From Bdellovibrionales bacterium (GTDB lineage Bacteria > Bdellovibrionota > Bdellovibrionia > Bdellovibrionales > Bdellovibrionaceae), in NCBI GenBank assembly GCA_016713585.1, contig JADJOV010000001.1, positions 620,001 to 684,000 of the forward strand: DNA of 64,000 nt. The letters run 5' to 3'. The notes under the pieces were generated by a model. The model was not told the DNA's origin, did not search any database, and worked only from the letters and a program-made list of their open reading frames with translations. Positions 57,863 through 64,000 of this stretch are shown here, piece after piece; the first letter of the stretch is position 1, and each line of letters starts with the position of its first letter. Position numbers and translations under genes: made by a program.

Positions 57863-58565
57863 GAAACTATCAAAAACTTATAATAAGCGCCAGGTGGTTA
57901 AGGACGTTTCCTTCACTGTCGAGTCCGGTCAAGTGGTGGGGCTTTTAGGGCCCAATGGTGCTGGAAAAACAACATCATTCTATATGGTTGTTGGGCTAGT
58001 TAAACCTGATGCGGGTGAAATTCGCCTCGACCATTTGGCAATTACCCAGATGCCAATGTATCGTCGGGCGCGGGTGGGATTGAGTTATTTGGCTCAAGAA
58101 CCCAGTATTTTTCGAAAACTGACTGTCGCTGAAAACATTCTTGTCGCCCTCGAGGCTCAGGGCTTAGACCGAAGTGAACGCTTGGAACGCCTTGAGACTT
58201 TGCTGAGTGATTTTCGAATTGGTCATTTGAGGGATAATTATGGATATTCCCTCTCAGGCGGGGAACGAAGGCGGGTTGAAATTGCCAGAGCTCTCGCGGG
58301 TAGTCCTAAGTTTATTCTTCTGGATGAACCTTTTGCCGGGATTGATCCCATTGCCGTATCAGACATTCAGAATATTATCCGCGAGCTTAAGGCCAAAGGT
58401 ATAGGTGTTTTGATAACTGACCATAACGTGCGTGAGACTTTAGGAATTTGCGATTATGCTTATATATTGAAGGACGGGAGTATTCAGGTTTGGGGCACGA
58501 CCGATGAAATTGCCCATTCAGAACTCGCCAGAAGATTTTATTTGGGTGAGAATTTTAAATTGTAA
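57843..58565 (+). CDS. lptB: LPS export ABC transporter ATPase LptB
   Basis: Walker A GPNGAGKTT, signature LSGGERRRVEIARAL, Walker B LLDEPFAGIDP, and the H-loop DHNVRE are all typical of LptB; about 240 residues. ATG 57843 is preferred (MSLLEIEKLSKTY), with ATG 57837 six bases upstream also possible. It powers LPS extraction from the inner membrane with LptFG. The gene overlaps lptC by 20 bases. Confidence 0.95.
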   Translation: MSLLEIEKLSKTYNKRQVVKDVSFTVESGQVVGLLGPNGAGKTTSFYMVVGLVKPDAGEIRLDHLAITQMPMYRRARVGLSYLAQEPSIFRKLTVAENILVALEAQGLDRSERLERLETLLSDFRIGHLRDNYGYSLSGGERRRVEIARALAGSPKFILLDEPFAGIDPIAVSDIQNIIRELKAKGIGVLITDHNVRETLGICDYAYILKDGSIQVWGTTDEIAHSELARRFYLGENFKL

Positions 58566-58580
58566 GGAGCTTTAGATCCC

Positions 58581-60017
58581 ATGGCTTTAAAACAAACAAT
58601 GTCGATGAGCCAGAACCTTGTCATTACGCCGCAATTACAGCAGGCGATTAAATTATTGCAGATGTCTCGACTTGAAATGGAGTCTGCGGTTCGTTCTGAA
58701 TTGGAAGAAAATCCAATTCTTGAAGAAGGTGTAGATCTCAAAGAAGAAGACCTCAAGCGAATCAAAGAGGCGGCAGAGTCGGTCGAAGGTCGCGAAGCTG
58801 AAGGGGCTCAAGATCAGAGCACTCAGGATCCACAAAAACAAGATGAGTTTGAATGGGATTCCTATTTTGAATCCGCCCAGAAGCCTCCTCGGGAAATGTC
58901 CAGTGGCAGTGAAGAGATAATGAATTATGAAAATGTCATCACAACCTCACAGACCCTGCATGATTATCTTTATTGGCAAGTGAAGATGACGGGTTTTTCT
59001 GACCAAGAAGAAAAGGCCGCCGATGCCATTATCAACTATATTGACGATGAGGGTTACCTTAAAATTCCCCTGGAACAAATTGCTGAAGAAGATAAACTTC
59101 CTATTGAAGATTTAGAGGACGCACTGTCCTTGATTCAAGAGTTTGATCCACCGGGAGTTGGAGCTCGAAACTTGAAAGAGTGCTTGCTGATTCAGGCCAA
59201 ACAGCTTGAGGAAGATACCAAAGATTTGGTTTATTTGATTAATAATCATATTAAAGAACTCGAGAAAAAAAACTACGATGCGATTGCCAAAGCTTTAAAT
59301 AAGGACGTTCGAGAAGTTATCGAAATGTGTAAAATTATATACACAATGGATCCAAAGCCGGGGCGCGCTTACATGTCGAACGACACTCAATATGTGACGC
59401 CAGATGTTTATGTTTACAAGGTCGGGGATGACTATGTTGTATCATTAAATGAGGATGGTTTACCTCGACTGAAAATCTCAAATTTTTACAAAAACATGCT
59501 CAAAGGTGGAAATACCAACAAACAAGAGCATGATTATATTCAAGAAAAATTGAAAGCGGCGGTCTGGTTAATTAAATCCATTCATCAGCGACAACGCACT
59601 ATTTATAAAGTGACTGAAAGTATTGTGAAACACCAGAAAGATTTTTTTGAAAAAGGGTCTGCCTTTCTGAAGCCCATGGTTTTACGCAATATTGCCAATG
59701 ATATTGGAATGCATGAATCCACAGTCAGTCGGGTGACCACGGCTAAGTACGTTCATACACCCCAGGGTATTTACGAGCTGAAGTACTTCTTTAATTCTGG
59801 AATTTCCTCCGCCGACGGACAGGATTTGGCCAGCGAATCCGTGAAGCTCAAAATCAAGGAGTTTGTGTCTAAGGAGGATGTCAAAAACCCACTTTCAGAC
59901 CAGAAAATTGCTGAGATTTTGGCTAAAGAAGGGCTTCAGATCGCCAGACGGACCGTTGCTAAATATCGTGAGATGATGAAGATTCTTCCATCAAGTCAGC
60001 GAAAAAAATACTTTTAG
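58581..60017 (+). CDS. rpoN: RNA polymerase sigma-54 factor
   Basis: The Gln-rich activator-interaction region I (LVITPQLQQAIKLLQMSRLE), an acidic region II, the core-binding middle and the C-terminal RpoN box ARRTVAKYR are present; 478 residues is normal. It directs polymerase to -24/-12 promoters and needs AAA+ activators, two of which lie in this window. The location right after lptB matches the proteobacterial order. Confidence 0.97.
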   Translation: MALKQTMSMSQNLVITPQLQQAIKLLQMSRLEMESAVRSELEENPILEEGVDLKEEDLKRIKEAAESVEGREAEGAQDQSTQDPQKQDEFEWDSYFESAQKPPREMSSGSEEIMNYENVITTSQTLHDYLYWQVKMTGFSDQEEKAADAIINYIDDEGYLKIPLEQIAEEDKLPIEDLEDALSLIQEFDPPGVGARNLKECLLIQAKQLEEDTKDLVYLINNHIKELEKKNYDAIAKALNKDVREVIEMCKIIYTMDPKPGRAYMSNDTQYVTPDVYVYKVGDDYVVSLNEDGLPRLKISNFYKNMLKGGNTNKQEHDYIQEKLKAAVWLIKSIHQRQRTIYKVTESIVKHQKDFFEKGSAFLKPMVLRNIANDIGMHESTVSRVTTAKYVHTPQGIYELKYFFNSGISSADGQDLASESVKLKIKEFVSKEDVKNPLSDQKIAEILAKEGLQIARRTVAKYREMMKILPSSQRKKYF

Positions 60018-61207
60018 TTTAATGTTTTAAAAACTTTCAGAGCCCGATCTATGTCTTCATCGGAATTATGCAGGCTTGGCGAAAAACGAATCGTGATTTG
60101 TCCTCTCGGAGAGGGCGGAGCATGTATCTGAATACCAAAATCTTGTAAGAGGCCTTGGATTATATTATTCCCATATTTTCGCAAGATGATATCTGGTGCG
60201 GCAAAGGATGTTAATGGGCCCCAATCTTTTCCAGAGGGGGTTAAGTCCTGCCATCCCAGTTCGCGGAGACCATGTCTTATTTTGTTCTTCAGATGGTTAA
60301 TCCTGCTTCGTATGCTGTCTGGCCCAACTTGGTCCCAAAACTCACAGGCATCTTTGATGGCGAACCAGGACGAAAAGTCTTGGCAACTTGAATGGAGCAT
60401 TTGACTAGCAAATCGATACCCTGGGGCGAACTCTTCGTGGAATTGAGGAGTCTCGAAGACTGTCCAGCTGCCTTGAAGGGGACGAAGCTCTGCCTGCCTG
60501 CGCGGATGCACCCAAGCAAAGCCTGATCCTTTCGGTGCCATCATCCATTTGTGTAGATTTCCAGCATAGGCGTCCACGTTTGAAAAACTGTTTCCGTTTA
60601 AAGGCAAAGCTCCGAGAGCGTGGGCGCCATCAACAACCAAGTAGATTCCTCGTCGAGCGGTTTCCTCAGCAAGCTTTTCGATGGGTACTACCAATCCATT
60701 AAGACTCATCACATGACTGACCAAGAGCATTTTCGTTCGAGGAGTTATCTGCGAAACAAAATAATCTACAAGCAAATCCCCCGCAGAAACAAGATGAAGT
60801 GGTCCTAAAGACTCAAGATATTCAGCCAAAGGGAGTAGCCGCAGGGAAGCTTTTTCATTTAAGGCCTTCAGTCGACAAATATTAATTATTGCTCCATATT
60901 CAAGATCCGAAGCCAGGATTTCATCTTCGGTTTTGAGGGGGAAGCCTAAGATCAGGTCGTTCAAAGCCATTGTGACGTTAGATCGCAAAAACAAATCTTT
61001 GGCTTCGACTCCGAGCCAGTCAGCAAATTTCTTTTGGGTTGTCCATAGTTGACCCCAGGTCGAAATCAGACTTCGCGTGGGATTAATTTCATAGGTTCTT
61101 AGATATTCTAACTTGGCATCCATAATCGGTACTGGAACTCGTGATAGAGTTCCAGCATTCAGATAAATCACACTTGGTTCGGGTCTGAAGTATTTCTCAA
61201 ATTTCAT
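60014..61207 (-). CDS. Class V aminotransferase (cysteine desulfurase/epimerase-like PLP enzyme)
   Basis: ATG 61207 follows AAGGA by eight bases. The 397-residue PLP fold has VDGAHALGALPLN (Asp pairing with the pyridine) and the lysine in AGNLHKWMMAPKGSGF. The start YLNAGTLSRVP matches the isopenicillin-N-epimerase-like branch. The substrate is not evident, and no loop cysteine typical of NifS/SufS is obvious. It overlaps the convergent rpoN stop by four bases and the dsbD end. Confidence 0.85.
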   Translation of the reverse strand: MKFEKYFRPEPSVIYLNAGTLSRVPVPIMDAKLEYLRTYEINPTRSLISTWGQLWTTQKKFADWLGVEAKDLFLRSNVTMALNDLILGFPLKTEDEILASDLEYGAIINICRLKALNEKASLRLLPLAEYLESLGPLHLVSAGDLLVDYFVSQITPRTKMLLVSHVMSLNGLVVPIEKLAEETARRGIYLVVDGAHALGALPLNGNSFSNVDAYAGNLHKWMMAPKGSGFAWVHPRRQAELRPLQGSWTVFETPQFHEEFAPGYRFASQMLHSSCQDFSSWFAIKDACEFWDQVGPDSIRSRINHLKNKIRHGLRELGWQDLTPSGKDWGPLTSFAAPDIILRKYGNNIIQGLLQDFGIQIHAPPSPRGQITIRFSPSLHNSDEDIDRALKVFKTLN

Positions 61208-63080
61208 TTTTTTTCCTTGAAACAGGAGCATTGAGTGCGCGTGTCATGCGACTCAGAAATTTATCTGGCTTCTCAAACTCCGTGAGGGTCAAAGATTGAA
61301 GCCATTCACCTTGAGCACTAAGAAAAATCAAAGTCGGTAGGCCTTGAATTTTGTACTTGAGTTTAAGTTTTCGCAGGAGAGCACTGTCTTTTGTCGCATC
61401 CATTTTAAGAATCACAAACTTCTGACTGAGGGAACGAACTTGGGGATCTGTGAAGGTTCGTTCTTCAAGTTCGTGGCAGGCGACACACCATTCCGCCCAA
61501 AAATCTATAATGACTGGAAGTCCTTGGCTGGCAGCCTGTGAAACTTCGAACTCAGTGTACTCACGAGCCAGCCATTTTGTTCCAGGCAGGTCAGAGGGTG
61601 CAGTTTGGGACAAGTTTGGATTAGCGCTTTGGTTCTTCCAAGGGAAAAGTCCTGGCAGAGTCCCCTCTGCAGTGAAAAGTACTCCGATGATAAAGGCACA
61701 AAGGGCGGCGCCTTTGCGAACCTGTTTCCAGGAACTTGCCCTTGGGGTGGTTGAACTGAAGGCTCCAAAATAACTCGAAAAAAGAATCAAACCAGTTCCT
61801 AGAGCGAGATTCCACCAACGATCACTCAGAGCAAATTGCAAATAATAATAGAGTCCAACGAGCATGAGAAGTGCCAAAAAAACTTTGACTCCGTCCATCC
61901 AGGGGCCAGATTTCGGGAGCTTGCGTGTCAGCTCTGAGAAAGCGCCAAGGAGAATGAAAAGAAAACCCATGCCCATGGCATAGGTAAATAACAGGAAAAA
62001 ACCTAGGACATAGCTGCCCTGGGTTGCCACAAAGGCCAAAATCGCAACTAAAATGGGGCCGACACAAGGGCTTGCAACGACTCCGGCGAAAAGACCTGAA
62101 ATCAAAGCGCCGAGATAACCAGTTTTTTTCGTGCCCCGGCCAAAGTAGTGCCGAATGAAAGCCGGCATTTGAAGGTCAAAGAAACCCAACAAGCTCAAGG
62201 CCATAACCAACATGAGCAAACAGAGGGCTCCGATGATCCAAGGGTTGCCTAAGGCCGATCCAAAAAGACTTCCAGTTTTTACTGCGAGCAAACCGAGAAC
62301 CGAATAGGTGATTGCAATTCCGTGCACATAGACAAGGCTCAAGATAAAATTTTGTCGGCGTGACCGTCCCTCAGCACCGCTTCCCAGTATAGCTAAGGTG
62401 ATTGGGATCATTGGAAATATGCAAGGGGTAAAACTAGTTAGTAGCCCGGCCAAGAACGCCAAAAGAAAGGCCAGGGGACGGCTCGTGCTTAGTGCCGAAC
62501 TAAATCCTTCGAGGCTAAAAATTGAAGGACTGTCACGCGGTGGCACTGATGAGGCACCAGGCGTCTGAGGTGCGCTCAGTGAAGGGGCCCAAGGACTCCA
62601 CTGAGTTTCAAGTTTTTTCGGTGTCGGAAAAAGGCAGAAGCTATCTGTACAGGCTTGGTAGGTCAGTGTAAATTTAATAGAAATTGTTTCCAATTGAGCG
62701 TCCGCGGAACTTTGTGAGGGCAGAAGGCGACTGGGCGCTTCGATAGGAAATTCAAGGGTTGCTTCATTTTCAATTCCGGTGCGCTCTCGGTTTGAAAACT
62801 TATCGTACCATGTTTTGAGAGGTGTAATTTTGATTGGTCCAATTAAGAACCCCTCTGGTTCTTCAATGGCGAGTTTGAATTGCTCCGCGTAGGCATGGTA
62901 CTGCGCAGGCAATTTAACTTTCAGACTGAGAGTTCCGCTTTGACCAAGCCTTAAGTTCAGAGGTTGAATCTGGCTCTCAACAAGCAAGGGGTCCTTGCTA
63001 TCAAAGGGGACCTGAGCCCAGGTTCCGCGGACGAAGCCGACTTGGAGTGCGAGAGAAAGAATAAGAGTCAGTGATTTCAT
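61197..63080 (-). CDS. dsbD: Thiol:disulfide interchange protein DsbD
   Basis: ATG 63080 gives a signal peptide (ending GTWAQ). The N-terminal immunoglobulin-like domain has its cysteine pair in ACTDSFCLFP. The membrane core has eight helices with redox cysteines in LTSFTPCIFPMIPITLA and GVVASPCVGPILV. The C-terminal thioredoxin domain has WCVAC. It passes electrons from cytoplasmic thioredoxin to periplasmic partners (DsbC, CcmG type). The length of about 627 residues is close to E. coli DsbD. Confidence 0.95.
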   Translation of the reverse strand: MKSLTLILSLALQVGFVRGTWAQVPFDSKDPLLVESQIQPLNLRLGQSGTLSLKVKLPAQYHAYAEQFKLAIEEPEGFLIGPIKITPLKTWYDKFSNRERTGIENEATLEFPIEAPSRLLPSQSSADAQLETISIKFTLTYQACTDSFCLFPTPKKLETQWSPWAPSLSAPQTPGASSVPPRDSPSIFSLEGFSSALSTSRPLAFLLAFLAGLLTSFTPCIFPMIPITLAILGSGAEGRSRRQNFILSLVYVHGIAITYSVLGLLAVKTGSLFGSALGNPWIIGALCLLMLVMALSLLGFFDLQMPAFIRHYFGRGTKKTGYLGALISGLFAGVVASPCVGPILVAILAFVATQGSYVLGFFLLFTYAMGMGFLFILLGAFSELTRKLPKSGPWMDGVKVFLALLMLVGLYYYLQFALSDRWWNLALGTGLILFSSYFGAFSSTTPRASSWKQVRKGAALCAFIIGVLFTAEGTLPGLFPWKNQSANPNLSQTAPSDLPGTKWLAREYTEFEVSQAASQGLPVIIDFWAEWCVACHELEERTFTDPQVRSLSQKFVILKMDATKDSALLRKLKLKYKIQGLPTLIFLSAQGEWLQSLTLTEFEKPDKFLSRMTRALNAPVSRKKNEI

Positions 63081-63220
63081 TTGTTCGGATTCTACGCTCA
63101 AAAAGGCCCTGGAGTCGACCCTAGATTTATCTTAAAACCCAGACTTTAGCCGTGATTCAGAAAAAGGCCTCAATTTTTGCCGAGCGTCTTCCGACAAAGA
63201 ACCACAGAAGAGGTCTATTT

Positions 63221-64000
63221 ATGGGATTTGTAGGTATCATCGTTGTTTTCGCCATGGTCTTTGGTGGATTTGTCATCGCCGGTGGACACATGCACATTAT
63301 TTTCGTGGCAGCACCCATTGAGATGATGATTATTGGTGGCGCTGCTCTGGGAGCATATATAATTGCGAATCCAATGAAGACAATTAAAATGGGATTCAAG
63401 CTGGGCATGAAATCATTGACCGCGAAGGGGCCACAGAAGAAAGACTTTCTTGAACTATTGCAGCTTCTCTTTCAGCTGTTTCAGGTCTTTCGAAAAGAAG
63501 GTCCACAGGGAATTGAAAAGCATATTGAGGAACCAGCAAAGAGTGACATTTTCAAAGCCTATCCCGGATTTATGCATAATCATCATGCCGTCGATTTTCT
63601 TTGCGATACGATGAAGATCACTCTTTCTGCCGAACTTTCCCCGTACGACGTTGATGATTTGTTGGAAGCGGATATTAAGGGAATTCACGCCGAAGAACAT
63701 TTGGCACAACATGCTGTTCAATCGGTCGCAGATGGATTCCCTGGACTGGGGATTGTGGCCGCCGTCCTTGGAATCGTGAAAACAATGGGACATTTGACAG
63801 AAGGAACTGAAGTGATTGGAACCTTGGTTGCAAAAGCCCTTGTTGGAACGATGCTTGGGGTTTTCGGAGCCTACGGAATGATTGGACCCGTGGCGACAAA
63901 AATGGCGGCAGATATTGCGGCCGAGGGGAAATATCTCGAATGCATCAAAGCAGCAATGATTGCCTTGCAGCGGGGAGCACCTCCGTTAGTTTGTGTAGAG
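63221..64000 (+). CDS. motA: Flagellar motor stator protein MotA (3' end outside window)
   Basis: ATG 63221 follows AGAGG. About 260 residues are visible with the MotA layout: two N-terminal helices (GFVGIIVVFAMVFGGFVIAG and FVAAPIEMMIIGGAALGAY), a cytoplasmic region with charged stretch QVFRKEGPQGIEKHIEEPAK, and helices 3-4 with FPGLGIVAAVLGIVKTMG and VGTMLGVFGAYGMIGPVA. Roughly 25 residues should follow outside. It forms the proton channel of the flagellar stator with MotB, so the organism is likely flagellated as well as gliding. Confidence 0.92.
   Translation, partial: MGFVGIIVVFAMVFGGFVIAGGHMHIIFVAAPIEMMIIGGAALGAYIIANPMKTIKMGFKLGMKSLTAKGPQKKDFLELLQLLFQLFQVFRKEGPQGIEKHIEEPAKSDIFKAYPGFMHNHHAVDFLCDTMKITLSAELSPYDVDDLLEADIKGIHAEEHLAQHAVQSVADGFPGLGIVAAVLGIVKTMGHLTEGTEVIGTLVAKALVGTMLGVFGAYGMIGPVATKMAADIAAEGKYLECIKAAMIALQRGAPPLVCVE

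Noticed and set aside
63102..63220. Sigma-28 promoter before motA
   Set aside because: TAAA and GCCGTGAT are present, but the spacer is only about 12 bases and the -10 match is poor.
1..64000. CRISPR arrays, tRNA and rRNA genes
   Set aside because: No regularly spaced direct repeats, cloverleaf-like sequences or rRNA landmarks were found by eye.

Overview
This window looks like a chromosomal segment of a predatory or gliding member of the Bdellovibrionota, or a close deltaproteobacterial relative. The inference rests on three things: a contiguous Glt/Agl gliding-motility cluster (OM beta-barrels, TPR proteins, an FHA/TonB-like protein, one TolQ and two ExbD homologues); many c-di-GMP/cAMP-type and sigma-54 regulators; and Gram-negative LPS genes (kdsB, kdsD, kdsC, heptose adenylyltransferase, lptC/A, lptB). 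No tRNA, rRNA or CRISPR array was seen.

Layout. 1-6.9 kb: a plus-strand operon for an extracellular glycan, with an NfrA-like OM barrel (cut by the window edge), an NfrB-like glycosyltransferase fused to a polysaccharide-deacetylase-like domain, an unknown exported protein and a GH113-like hydrolase. 7-9.8 kb: RNase H, a pilin-like protein and a predicted secreted ADP-ribosyltransferase. 9.9-14.2 kb: macB-macA-tolC export operon. 14.4-19.4 kb: signalling genes (PilZ-methyltransferase, class III nucleotidyl cyclase, FliL-like protein, FHA-sigma-54 activator). 19.6-23.7 kb: engB-kdsB-pyrG-kdsD with overlapping start and stop codons. 23.7-38.6 kb: accessory region with a broken nitroreductase, HNH endonuclease, an RND efflux operon, FeeM-PilZ protein, AraC regulator, secreted hypotheticals, a two-gene toxin-antitoxin-like pair with a twin palindromic operator, a group II intron fossil and a hydrolase remnant. 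38.8-45.6 kb: xerC, a second sigma-54 activator, heptose adenylyltransferase, RDD protein, rsmE, prmA and kdsC. 45.6-56.9 kb: gliding cluster. 56.9-64 kb: lptC/A-lptB-rpoN, a class V aminotransferase, dsbD and the start of motA.

Two themes tie the genes together. One is envelope work: LPS core and export, glycan secretion, efflux and gliding. The other is sigma-54 and second-messenger control, since rpoN itself, two sigma-54 activators, two PilZ proteins and a cyclase all lie here.

A data-quality point dominates interpretation. At least 15 genes, several of them usually essential (pyrG, kept readable only by three separate one-base shifts), are interrupted by single-base indels, mostly in short homopolymers. 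Restoring the run length gives normal family sequence each time. I read most of these as sequencing or assembly errors and annotate the full gene span. A few lesions (an internal amber codon at 4446, the nitroreductase, the hydrolase remnant) may be real decay.
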